A stretch of DNA of 64,000 bases from Cryptomeria japonica (taxonomy: Eukaryota; Streptophyta; Pinopsida; Cupressales; Cupressaceae), in NCBI RefSeq assembly GCF_030272615.1, contig NC_081405.1, positions 158,981,317 to 159,045,316 on the forward strand. Direction: 5' to 3'. Shown piece by piece: positions 47,916 through 59,942 of this stretch; position 1 is the first letter of the stretch, and each line of letters begins with the position of its first letter. A program made the position numbers and the translations under genes. Below the pieces are notes generated by a model, which ran no database searches, had not been told where the DNA came from, and saw only the letters and a program-made list of their open reading frames with translations.

Positions 47916-48864
47916 AGATGTTTTGGATGAGGATCACACATTTTTGATCCCACCCTTAACTTTAAAACATCTCTAGCATTTGATGAAACTCTAGTGTTAT
48001 CATGCCAAAATTTTGCAATTAATTGTTTAGTTTCATCATTTAATTTCATTTCTGACCTTTGAAGTCTACCACTAAAACTCCAACAATGGTTTAGTGGACC
48101 AATTTCAATTGTGTCTCTTCTTTTGGCCGCTCTTGACAAGGTTCTACGATGTAAGTTCAAATAGCCACTTATATCACTTAACATTCTTTTACTAACAATC
48201 ATTGTTGCATTCTTATCTTTAGATCGACTTGTTTTTCTTATAGAATCGATGGCACTGGCAACAGTAGATACAACTTGCTTATATGATTCATCTTTTCTTT
48301 TTGGTTTTCCATAAATACCTATTTTTTTCATGACTTTACACATTTTTAACATTTTTATTAATCGTAGCATTAATTGACATTGGAATCCTAACTTTTTATT
48401 ATAGAAAAATTGTTTATATAATCTGTTCGCATGTGTTCTGATTTGTCTCCAAGAAACTAACCCATTAAGATTATCTAGCACATTGCTATCAATAGTAAAC
48501 AAATTACATTCATTTTCTTTCAGAGAGGGGGGTGGTGTAATATTTTCAATTTTTATTTCTTTTCGTATTGGTGTATGAAATTTATATCCAGCTTCATTTA
48601 AATCAGCAATTTGATTGGCATCATAGTCATCGAGTTTAAAAACATACCAGGATTCGCATCCACATCAACATTTGCATCAACAGTCATACCCATGTGTGGT
48701 TCTACATTTCTTGCATCCATCATGATGTCTTCAATGGTCTCATCTACAACGGACACTGAACTAGATGCTTCAGAAGTGTTATTCAATTGTCGTCGTTGTG
48801 ATCTTCGATCTCTTTGGTCTTTTGCCTCCTTCTCTCTTTGTGCTTGAATTTCATCCATTGGCAT
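47900..48864 (-). pseudogene. Broken transposase-like protein, family uncertain
   Basis: From ATG 48864 the first ~75 codons are charged (EKEAKDQRDRRSQRRQLNN) then acidic. Near 48640 the frame must shift, either by a frameshift or at a small intron with GTATG donor sequence, to continue KLDDYDANQIADLNEAGYKF and on into the 48502-47900 frame. That part is basic: VSWRQIRTHANRLYKQFF, KPKRKDESYKQVVSTVASAI, RRTLSRAAKRRDTIEIGP, then FWHDNTRVSSNARDVLKLRV and DPHPKHLL. It stops where the palindromic minisatellite begins, so the catalytic C-terminal part is lost. The FW-N-R-S-N-x-R-D-V pattern recalls, from memory only, long proteins associated with Sola-like transposons. I cannot name the family. Confidence 0.5.
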
Positions 48865-49083
48865 TGTCCTCTTTTTTTTCTTTTGACGTTGCTTAGAACC
48901 ATTTTTACAAACTCGTCTTCAAAAAATAATATCTTTTTACTGAGTTCTTCAAAAAATCATGTAAAAAATATTTAAAAGTACTACCAAATGATGTAAAAAA
49001 AATTTGTCAGTACGGATTTCAATGATAGTGTGGTAAATCGATGCAATCTATCTTTTTTTTTTACAATAACGGTTATTTAGAAA

Positions 49084-49222
49084 TGGGGGCCCGTTATTTA
49101 AATAACGGGTCCCCGTTTTAAAAATGGAGGCTCGTTATTTAAATAACGGGCCCCCATTTTTAAAATGAGGGCCCGTTATTAAATCCAACTGGCAAAAAAT
49201 GGAACGAGCCCCCGTTATGTAA
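49084..49222. repeat. Right subterminal GGGGGCCCGTTA cluster
   Basis: Five or more copies of (G)GGGCCCGTTA or its complement within 140 bp, including CCCGTTATTTAAATAACGGG at about 49088-49107 and a one-mismatch copy at 49132-49151. It matches the left cluster at 46525-46650. Confidence 0.88.
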
Positions 49223-49240
49223 AATTTGAATCCACAACCC

Positions 49241-50043
49241 GCCACTTGCCTCGGGATTAGGCCCAGGATAGGCCTGGGATGGCCACACCTGAGACATGAA
49301 CCTGCAAATTCAAAGCTCCATGAATGAAAGCACAAATATGAACTTCTGAAATAGTTTACGTGCCTCTAATCAAAGAATTTTTATACGAAATTGAAACCCA
49401 TTTCAGATTATACTGTCTAGATTCTAAATATGTAAATTAATTTAAAAATTGATTATTTTAACTATTTTTCATTTAATTTATACTAAATCAGGTCCATAAA
49501 TTTGAAATATTAACTAATTTTCTTAATTTAATAACTTTTTTATTTTAATGAATTTTGAAAAAAAATTATATGTCATCAATCTACACAAAATTCTTTTCTA
49601 TTTAAAAAAAAAATTTCAAAAAATGCTAAGTTTACGTCAAATTATGTGGGTTGTACACATCAAATTTTTATAAAGATAATTACGGCCATTAAAAAATTAA
49701 TTAAAAATAAAATATTTGAAAAAAAAATACAGAAAAATATGCTCATCAATCTTCAGTGTGTTATAAACCATTTCTCAAAACGATTTGAGAAAATAATTTT
49801 AATTGTGTCAAAAAGTGTGGGTCGTACACATGCATGGTATGGTCCTGAAACAGGGATTTTTAAAACATAGTTTTTAGAACTCCATTCAAAAAGGTTTTTT
49901 TTTTAATGTGGGTATTAAAATAAATTACATATTTGAAAAGTACACTCAGAGGGCTACCTTTTATATTGCTGACTTTTTCCAAGATTCAATCTCTAAGTGT
50001 TTCAAAATTTAAGCTCAAATGAGACAAAATCTGAAAAATAGGG
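49241..50043. other. Non-coding AT-rich stretch
   Basis: Very AT-rich. GTGGGT(T/C)GTACACAT occurs twice (49647-49661 and 49818-49832). No gene. Confidence 0.55.
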
Positions 50044-50272
50044 AAAACACTTCCACTTTTTGGCCCCCTCCTTATCCTATTCTCTCCCTCTCTTCCTATC
50101 CCCTATTATCTCTCTCTCTCTCTCTCATTTTTCCAATCTCCCTCTCTCTCCCTCTCCCCCTCTCCAAGTCCTACTCTCTCTCTCTCTCTCCTCTTTCTTT
50201 CCCTATCTCTCCCTCTCTTCCTATCCCCTTCTCTCTTTGTCTCTAACTCTCTTCGTTCCCCTCTCCTTATCC

Positions 50273-50339
<67 letters not shown>

Positions 50340-50340
50340 C
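50044..50340. repeat. Pyrimidine-rich block with (CT)n
   Basis: CT-rich throughout, with a pure (CT)n run at about 50275-50334. Repeated CTCCCTCTCTTCCTATCCCC units occur at 50081 and 50206. Confidence 0.92.
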
Positions 50341-50344
50341 TAGT

Positions 50345-50730
50345 TTTATATAACCTGTATGGGTTATGCAGAACTAAGACAAAAAGGTTTTGCATAACTC
50401 GTAGGTTTCTAAAAAGTAATGTTCCTCAAAACCCGTACCGATTTTGAGGAACTTATCATTTTTTATTATAAAATATAATGTTCCTCAAAACTAGTACGGG
50501 TTTTGAGGAACTTTTGATTTTTTATTATAAAATATAATGTTCCTCAAAACCAATACGAGTTTTTAGGAACTTTTGATTTTTCACTATAAAATAGATTTTT
50601 TATTATAAAATATAATGTTCCTGAAAACCCGTACGGGTTTTGAGGAACTTTTTATTTTTTAATTGTTTTTGGCTAGGCTTACCAAGCCTAGCACATTTTT
50701 GAATTTCCAAAACACGCACGGGTTATGAAA
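50345..50730. repeat. Array of AACCCGTACGGGTT-type palindromes, right block
   Basis: About seven copies, best preserved at 50626-50639 (AACCCGTACGGGTT). Spacers are TTGAGGAACTTTTGATTTTT and TATAAAATATAATGTTCCTC, giving a ~60-bp tandem unit. Same family as 45525-45795, where spacers differ. Confidence 0.9.
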
Positions 50731-50740
50731 ATTTTCATTT

Positions 50741-50791
50741 TTTTTTGCATGTGGCCACTTTTCTATTCACCATCTTGGTGCACTTACCCGT

Positions 50792-50847
<56 letters not shown>

Positions 50848-50880
50848 AAATATACATATATGTGTCTATATGTATATACA
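50741..50880 (-). repeat. Inverted end of repeat family A, then (CA)n
   Basis: 50741-50792 is the reverse complement of the start of family A (minus strand: GGGTAAGTGCACCAAGATGG then AAGTGGCCAC). (CA)n follows at 50793-50845 and TATA words to 50880. Again the family A end directly borders a microsatellite. Confidence 0.85.
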
Positions 50881-50914
50881 TATATAATATATCATTGTCT
50901 ACATGATGTTAATC

Positions 50915-51023
50915 CTAAAACCAGTCAAAAAATTAGGACAATAACCCTATACCCATAAAATTTCATGATTATAAACCAAGGATTCATAATAAAAGAAGAC
51001 AATGTTCTATTTAGTTCACATTC

Positions 51024-51054
<31 letters not shown>

Positions 51055-51760
51055 ACACATACACATCTACATATATACTAAAACCGGTCAAAAAATTAGG
51101 ACAATAACCCTATACCCATTAAATTTCATGATTATTTAAACCAAGTATTTAGAATAAAAGAAGACAATGTTCTATTTATTTCACATTCTATGTAATGATT
51201 TCATAGTATAAAGTGACAGAAATCATTTGAACATAACTCTAAACACCATATAGTGATGTGAAATTGTCAAGATAAGTGGAGGAAAATAGATAAATTTGTA
51301 TCATTATTTGTAAAATTTAAGGAAAAATGATGGGTAGAGGTTTATTGAAAGCTAAAGAGAATGCATGATGTGCAATGTTGAAATTGGTCAAAAAATTGTG
51401 ACAGTAACCCAAAACTGAAATAGAATTGTACTTATTTCATAGTCGCTGAAATAATTTCACAATATAATTAAACCCTACATGACATCCATACAGTGATGTG
51501 AATTTGACAAAATAAGTGGAGGAAAATAGATGAAACTATATCATTGTCTGCAAAAATATAAGGAAAAATTATAGGTTAACCATATATGTCACATGGACAA
51601 CACGCACAATGTGTAATTGTGAAACCGATCAAAAAAATGAGTCAATAACCCTATGCCCATTAAATTTCATGATTATAAATCAGGGATTCAGAATAAAACT
51701 AGACAATGTTTTATTTATATCATATTATATGTAATGATTTTATAGTATAAAGTGAAAGAA
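50915..51760 (+). repeat. Tandem repeat of a ~270-bp unit, about 3.5 copies
   Basis: Unit starts near 50918, 51081, 51378 and 51623 share GGTCAAAAAATTAGGACAAT, AACCCTATACCCATTAAATT, GACAATGTTCTATTTA and, in the longer copies, AAGTGGAGGAAAATAGAT. The first copy is cut by a (GT)n tract at 51030-51054. Non-coding. Confidence 0.85.
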
Positions 51761-51870
51761 ATCATTTCGATGAAAGCCTTGATGTCATTCAGAGAAATGA
51801 TGAAAAAAAAAACTACTTTTATGAAGGAGCATAAGTTGATTATTGAACCTGCAAAATGCAAGGAGGAAAG

Positions 51871-51871
<1 letters not shown>

Positions 51872-51918
<47 letters not shown>
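51872..51918. repeat. (TG)n microsatellite
   Basis: Pure TG alternation for ~47 bases. Confidence 0.97.
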
Positions 51919-51921
<3 letters not shown>

Positions 51922-52046
51922 CTGTGACAAGGAGATCACACAATGGAAGAGGAGCAAAATGGAGTTCGCCACTTGGTGAAGAAGAATGTGGGAATAACTT
52001 CTCAAGGAAAATAATCCCCAAAAGTTGACAAAATGAAATATTTTTA

Positions 52047-52292
52047 GGGCTCAAAAATGCTTGGTAATGCATGCTGAGGAAGTGGTCTATATGGCTAACG
52101 GTGGACATAAAAGGGTGGTTGAGTTATTAAATTGGTCCCCACTCCCAACTTTAAAGTATAAAATGTGAGTGGGCCCACAAGGATAAACACTTAGAATTTA
52201 AGTGATTTTTATTTTGTAATTGTCTATTTTTAAAAAAAATTATTGTTCTCCTAAAAAAGTATTGCACAATAGGGGTCATGTATCAGGAAACA
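52047..52292 (-). repeat. Repeat family B, copy 2 (inverted)
   Basis: Reverse complement of 40438-40690 with moderate divergence (GATACATGACCCCTATTG, GTGGGCCCACTCACATT, TTTTATGTCCAC on the minus strand). With family A this gives an inverted pair of outer markers around 40.4-52.3 kb. Confidence 0.87.
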
Positions 52293-53149
52293 CTTTGAAA
52301 TGACTACTTTTTTACCATTTCACACTTAACAAATTCCACAACATGTGTTGTTACTACCGGATAAAAGCACAATGTTGTGTCACCCTTTTATAAAGGAAGT
52401 GGCCAACACAACTACAACTATGTAACTTTGACCACATAAAAGTGACATTTCTAAATTGAATTTCAAAATGATGTAAACTAATTAAATGTAAAATATTAAT
52501 GAAATTTATGCCTATTATTTTTTTAAAAAATTAAAAATAATTTGACATTCTTTTATATATTCAAAGACAGATTTTTTATTGCTGAAAAATGCTGAGAATC
52601 GGGGGTTCTAGTCGGCATTACCAAAAAAATTGAAAACGAACTTATTTTTCTCTGATTTTAATTTTCCAAATAGAGAACATATATATGTAGTGTTAAAAAA
52701 ATTAAAATTAAAATTTTGATGTATATTTTTTTTGTAATAATATTCTTAAGTCCAACATAGATGAATTTAGCAGTTTTCATTTAGCGTCACCTTTTGTATA
52801 CTATTTTATCATTGTCAAAAAATATATATACCCTTTTGGAGGAGATTCTCTCATCTAGTGAAATATATTTTTAATTTTTTTATTAATATAATTTAATATT
52901 TTTTTTAATTTCAAATCAGTCTCCTTTTTAACTTAAAAAACCTACTTGCCATGTTTAAAAAATAAAAAATATTAAAATAAATCAAAATACTAAAATAATT
53001 ATGTCCAGATTTCTAACTTCGAGCTCTACAAAAGGGTATTTTTTTTATTTTTGTAAAAAAATATTTTGTCTGAAGAAAAATAGAGCTGAAGTTAAAAGTT
53101 TGAAAAATGTAGACAAAATGGTGATTTTAGTGCCACATCACCTGACACA
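52293..53149. other. Non-coding AT-rich stretch
   Basis: AT-rich with many homopolymer runs. No gene, RNA or repeat family recognised. Confidence 0.6.
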
Positions 53150-53290
53150 TAGGCTAGTTCGGATGAACTCTTCACAGTTATACTTAGTTCAGCCGAACTG
53201 AGTTCGACCAAACTCTGGGCACCATCTAGGCGTCACATGGCAAGAAAAATAGTTCAGTCGAACTTAGTTCGGCTGAACTGCGCCAGTTAG
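53150..53290. repeat. Cluster of AGTTCRGYYGAACT palindromes
   Basis: At least four imperfect palindromes in 130 bp: AGTTCGGATGAACT, AGTTCAGCCGAACT, AGTTCAGTCGAACT and AGTTCGGCTGAACT (the second and fourth are reverse complements). They can pair with one another to form alternative hairpins. Confidence 0.85.
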
Positions 53291-55339
53291 CCCAAAGGGT
53301 GACACAACTTTATGCTTTTGCCCTACCTAGAAGCCAAAACAATAGCTAGAAGTACTTAAGTTGCATAAGGAGAAAAAGAAAAAAATATCATCAAATTATG
53401 ATGTATTGTTTAGGATCTCTAAGTATGTGAAGTTAGCTCTAACAATTATTGGTACACTTTCCCTAGTCTACAAAGGCGTTACATTCAAATTGTGAACAAT
53501 GAGAGCATGCTTTTATCATTCGTAATTCCTTGACTAATATGAAATTTGAGTGGCTCGCTCCATTTGAAAATTGGGATGTTATTAACATGATTGTGATAGT
53601 CTCTCCATTGTCTCCACACGTACAAATCACAGATTGAAAAAGATAATAATACGTAATATCATTAGAGAAAGTAATGAATTAAATAATTTTAATTTTAATG
53701 ACGTTCGTGATAGTATTAATTAAAAAATTTATTTTAGTGATGTTCATTTTATTAATCAATTTTAATTTTAGTGACATCCATGAGTATTTATGAAATTTAT
53801 TTCAAATGTGACTTGATAGCAACATTTATTTAGAGATCACAAAGCATATGTCAATGGTTTTTTTTTCTAGAATACAATTGTTTTTTATTTTTAATTTAAT
53901 TAATTAGCTAATAGGCTTCTCTTGTGAGAAAGCTCGCGTACAGACTATGGGAGAAGTTGTCTCATGCCTGAATGTGTACGGACTACCGGAAAAGTTGGCT
54001 TGCACCATCTTGAGGCAATCTTCCTGCCCGAATATTGTCAATACATGCAATTTTCCTGGCACACAATCTTCCTGCCCGTAAACTTCTAATATGAAATCAA
54101 AGGCAAGCCTGAAACATCATTTTCTGATGCCTGAAAGCAAAGTGTTGACCTGCATTTAATTTTGAGATCTTAGAATAAAATCTCGATCACTCGCATTAAA
54201 TCTTTAAAATACTTGCTTGTTTGAACCCATCTTCAGATGACTGCCACAAGAAAAACAAATATGAGAAAAACATATGGCACATAAGAGAATGATACAAGAT
54301 AGATAAGACCATTCAATTATACTTTCATGTAGAGTAAGATGAGCCTAAACCATTCATTCTAGTGCATTAAATTTTTCTACCGTCTGAAGAGTAGCACTCT
54401 ACTTATGTTCAAGATAAAAATCATTTCTTTCACCTAAAACCAAACTTTAACGTGCAACCAGTATTTTCATTTAAAAGAATGCAAAAATCATGTCTCAAGC
54501 TCAAAATTCTATTGTCTCTAGAACTTGAATATTTTTAGATATATGTTTCATTTATTCAGAATGGATTGAGGCTTACGGATTTAGGGAGATTGGCTTTGCT
54601 TCGTCTCATTTTTTATAAAAATTCTACTTTAGTAGCCCTTTCATAATATTATTTCTATAAATTTTGTTCATTTTTTCCTCATCGACATGGTTGATAGGAC
54701 TTGCCCATGAGATCCATATAGCCCAAAGCTCTTCCACAGAAGCGACTCAAGCCATTAAGCTGCTGATCTCAATCAAATCATGGCATTAAGGTTGAGAATA
54801 CCCTGTGAGAAACCAGAAGGAAGCCTAACTTGCAGAGTGTACATAAGCTCCTCCAAGTGCCTCCTTCATACCTCTTGAAGGGGCTATAGAGCATGACCCC
54901 CACGGTACTCACAGTCTTAATGCAGTATATAAGTTTCACTGTAAAAGAAATCCTCTTCAAATCTGAATGTGACCATGTGGTTCCATGTGGGGTTCGTAGG
55001 CAGTGAACTCTGTGAATAACAGTTGGCTTGCAGTCTCCTTCTCGCCCCTCTTATCTGTGCCAGCTGCTCATTCTATTTTAGACATTCTATTTTAAACGTG
55101 GAAGGCATTTGGAGAGTGTAGGGACAAGGCAATAGAAGATGATACCTATTTTTTTGAATGACATATGCCATGAAAAGTCGACATAGCCATTAGTATTTCT
55201 ACTTCCTATTCACCTTGAAGAAGATGTAGTGTAATGCACTCCCGATTACTCTCATCTCTTCTACGTGGACTACATAGATGCCTAGTTCAGGATGCATGCC
55301 ATATGGGAATAGCTTAAATCACACATACTAAGTTTACAC
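53291..55339. other. Non-coding stretch
   Basis: No protein family recognised on either strand. 53930-54075 shows a loose repeat (CGTACAGACTATGGGAGAAG / TGTACGGACTACCGGAAAAG, and CAATCTTCCTGCCCG twice). Short frames elsewhere are unsupported. Confidence 0.5.
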
Positions 55340-55505
55340 TTTTAAGCTTAAAAGTGTTAAACATTCAAAGTTGACTGACATTTTCTAGACTTAATATGTT
55401 GCTTAAGGTGTGTGGTCACAATAAGAATACATTTCTAGGCTTAAAAGTGTTAAACACTTAGAGTTGACTAACATTCTCTAGGCTTAATATGTTGCTTAGT
55501 GTGTT
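55340..55505 (+). repeat. ~90-bp direct tandem duplication
   Basis: AAGCTTAAAAGTGTTAAACA, GTTGACT(G/A)ACATT and CTAG(A/G)CTTAATATGTTGCTTA occur in the same order at about 55346-55407 and 55438-55497. Confidence 0.85.
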
Positions 55506-57229
55506 TAGTTTAAGGCTGGCCACTGTCACCTGTCTCATCTGTAGAACTTCTCCCTTGTCCTCGTCATTGTTACATCACTATCTCGCATGCCTCTTCTCGC
55601 CTCTCATTCTTGTGTTTAGAGACAGGAAATATTTTTGTGTATATTATTTTTCATCCAAGTTCAACTTTGCCTAGTCAAATGATGGTGAGCATACAGTATT
55701 AAAGATCTTGTTTTGCCACGAGCTATAAGGAAAAATCATAGGATGGCTCCTAAACATACGGCCCACATTATGATTGTGGATAAGATTATTTTTATTTATC
55801 AGCCTTGTGTGGGCTTTTCCCCGCCAAAGTGTCAGTCTTCCGACTAGGTGCATTTCCCGGCACATTTTCGGTGATTTTTTTCTCTTGGCCTGCCACATCG
55901 TCTGCTCGGCACTCGATGATGTCTTATTTGTCCCATATTTCTCCTGCCACATTGTGTGCTCGGTACCCAATGAAAAGACAAGCACAACCACGTCAGTTTT
56001 TGCTTTTTCAGAGAGGAACGTGGTGGAGAGGTTGTATATCACTCACCACGTCCTATGTTGATTGCTTCGGCGGTCACGAGATGAACCTGCATTCAATGTG
56101 ATTTAAAACATGGTTGTCGTGAGGGATGTTTTATGTGCTTCAGCAGCGTGTTTGTCTTTTCCATCATTTCAAACGCCATACTTTAATTAATTTAGGGTTT
56201 ACATTCTCTGCATTTCAGCTTACTTTTGTTCGTAGATGCAGTTCACAATTAATTTTGGGTTTTCATTGTCTGGACACTTATTTTTCATGGTGTGTGGCCT
56301 TCCTGAGGGTTTTGGTGGTTTTCATTTAAATGTTCATTGTTTGTTGTGTTTGGATTAAACGCATGTTTCTGCAGAAGGGAGGTAATTCATTTCAACCATT
56401 GAAATCAAGTACATTCTTAGTCTATCTCTTTTATTTGCCTGAAAAATGTATATAGGTTTTTCGAATGGTCTCCTATTTTAGGGTTTTTATCTTACCTCTG
56501 AGGGTTGTTGATTTACCTCTACAACGTATTTAGGGTTTCACTTCTGTCATGTTCATTGTTTTTTTATGAGAAGATTTCGAGTTCTACATTTTTTTACATC
56601 CTCTTTGCATGTGTTGTGCCCTATCTTTGTTCTTTCAATTACATTTTTGAGATATTTAGCTCTGATTATTAATGTCTTTAACTGTATTTGTAGTTCTTTT
56701 TGAAAATTAAATCACCTTTTGTGCATTTTTTAGTTAATGAAAGCAAATTTTTGGTTCTTTGTGTTTTAAGGGTTTCACTATTAGAGATTACAGTTGTTGA
56801 GGGGTTTATGTTTGTATTGTCTTCTATGAACTTGCACTTTTTGATTGCATGTGTTATATTCTATGTGTTTTAAGTTAATGAAAGGAAATTTTGAGCTTTC
56901 TATGTTTTTAGGGTATGGGCGTGGGTGTGTTTTTTAAAATTTCCTTTACGTGGGTGTACAAATTTTGTTTTTGTTTTTGTCATGCGAATGTGTATATAAA
57001 TCTATTTACACAGTTGTATTTGTAAAAAATACATATATACATATTTGGGTTTCTAGATATATAGTTATGGTTAATTGTTTCGTTGATTACAGTTGTTGTG
57101 CAAAGCAAATTTTAGCTTTTGTACGTTTTAAGGGTTTCAGAATTCCACTGTTTGACATCTGTTTGGTGTTGTGTGTTTTTAGTTTTTATTTTGGACATGC
57201 ATTTCCTATTATGTTTGTGTGTGTGCATG
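55506..57229. other. T-rich stretch without a recognised gene
   Basis: 55800-56060 is GC-moderate with a short direct repeat (CCTGCCACAT(C/T)GT..GCTCGG at 55880 and 55941). 56140-57200 is T-rich with repeated AGGGTTT words and intron-like texture. I see no coding exon I can support. A transcribed leader or intron is possible but not shown. Confidence 0.45.
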
Positions 57230-58200
<971 letters not shown>

Positions 58201-58404
58201 GTTTGTACATTGAATCTCTATAGCCTGAGTTAAAAGCTTGTAAAGTGAACAATAAATGTTGTACCTTTGCAACACGTGCCCAGACATGAAGTATGCAAAG
58301 AAAGATTGAATTGATATCATTTGCTTCTTGTCATTTTGAAAATTATATAGGACATTTCAAGTAGGGAAGAAACATTGTGAAATTCACATTCCTACAATGG
58401 ATAC

Positions 58405-59065
58405 AGCTTATGTGAATCCAGTTCTAATCTGTCTATTGAACATGTATGCTTGTTAAGTTTGTAAAGTCATTTTTGTATAGCCCATTTTTATTGGTTTTTT
58501 ATGTGCTTTCTATTATTTTGCTTTCTAGAAATCTGATGGTCAAGTTTGAGTGTGTTTTCCATTGATACCCTCATGTTACACTATCCAAAACTACTATCTT
58601 CCTTGGTTTTGTTTCCTAAATGGTCCACTAATGTTGCAATTGTTGCATGCCTTCTTGCTCAAACTTTTGATTTCAAAACTATGACAAAAAAATAATGATA
58701 TTTCTACAGCTTATATGAAACCAGTTTTAATCTAAGTGGGGATTCACATGAATGTATGTATACACATAGATATACCTTCATGTGTGTATTTTTAACATGT
58801 ATGCTTGTAGATTTTGCAAACTCGATTTTGTGGAGCCCAATTTTTTTTTTTAATGTTTTTTTGTTATTTACTTTCTAGAAATCTGATGTGCATGTTTTAG
58901 TGGGTTTTCCATTGATACCACCATGTTGCACTAGAAATCTACTTTTTATCATGATTCTATTTCCTAGATGGTCCACTCATGTTGCAATTATTGCATGCCT
59001 TTTGTCTCAAACTTTTGATTTCAAGACTATGAAAAAAAACATAATGATGTTTTTTGTTGTGGAAA
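58405..59065 (+). repeat. Tandem duplication of a ~300-350-bp unit
   Basis: Copy 1 (about 58405-58702) and copy 2 (about 58708-59050) share AGCTTAT(G/A)TGAA(T/A)CCAGTT, AACATGTATGCTTGT, CTTTCTAGAAATCTGATG, TTTTCCATTGATACC, ATGTTGCAATT and CTCAAACTTTTGATTTCAA in order. Divergence is moderate. Non-coding. Confidence 0.9.
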
Positions 59066-59667
59066 TAAAAAAAATGCTATTAGAGTGTGATGTCCCCTTC
59101 TAGCTAGAGACATCACTTTAGCTTGTGATTAGCCTATCAGAGACCCTCGTAGGCTAGTAGGATTGGATAGAGGGTCACCTTGGCATGGAGATCTTTCGGG
59201 GGACAGAGCAGAGTACACTTCTAGGTTGCCAGAGTTTATCTATGATGAGTTTTGCTTTGAGTTTGGCTTGGCCAGGCTATTTTTAGCAGTGGGAGATGGA
59301 CCCCAGCTATTTTTAGCAGACATCATGGTCATATGGGTGGTCAACTAGTGAGCTCCAGTTTCAGACGGTATAGCTAAATTCAAAATATTCATGGAGTTAG
59401 ACAAGTTTGAATGACTTAGCATTTATTATTAAGTGATTTAATAATAAAGTTATAAAGTGACTTTATATTATAATCACTTAACTTGAGGGTCAACTCATCA
59501 TTAGACGGGGCCATGTTTTTAATTAAATTATCTGAGCCAGACTATTGAAATATTAAAATTAAATGCCCATTTAATGATTAAAATCATTTTTGACACCCAA
59601 AGTGAAATTAAATGAAATTACAAGCAAAATTGTAATTAAGAGGAATAGGGTACGACTTGCAAAAAGG

Positions 59668-59674
59668 ATAAATA
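59668..59674 (+). promoter_or_regulatory. TATA-like box (ATAAATA) in the LTR
   Basis: GGATAAATAGCG in the middle of the LTR, followed ~30 bases on by a GA-rich leader. It is the probable core promoter of the retroelement. Confidence 0.5.
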
Positions 59675-59942
59675 GCGTTGAGTTTGGAAAGAAGAGGATG
59701 GCTATTTTATTTTGACATTGTGAAATTGAAAGGGTTTTGCTCTAGAGACTAGGGTTTTCAGCCACCATTGGAGGACGTAGTTGCTTCAATGTTCACCATC
59801 TGAGCTGATGAAATATTCAGTGATATTTGGTTCCAGGAAGACTTCATTCAGAGGTCTTATTTGCATCTAATTGCGCAAGATTGAAGAATAAATTCATGAG
59901 AAATTATTGCAGATTTATTGAAGAATTTTTGGTGATTAACAA

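Larger units (their letters stand above)
46501..49240 (-). mobile_element. Candidate DNA transposon with GGGGGCCCG-rich ends
   Basis: Both ends carry clustered copies, in both orientations, of GGGGGCCCG(T/A) followed by TTATTT or TTTTAAA: left 46525-46750 and right 49084-49222. The right cluster includes the perfect 20-bp palindrome CCCGTTATTTAAATAACGGG. Between them are a palindromic minisatellite (47230-47915) and a broken minus-strand frame of transposase-like character (47900-48864). Arrays of one motif at both ends are typical of subterminal transposase-binding sites. The outer left border is hidden by the gap. TIR ends and target duplication are unresolved. Confidence 0.5.

Noticed and set aside
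55671-56061. Overlapping ~95-125 codon frames on both strands
   Set aside because: Neither shows a domain. The internal direct repeat (CCTGCCACAT...GCTCGG) explains the repeated Trp-Gln peptide. A real exon cannot be excluded but is not supported.
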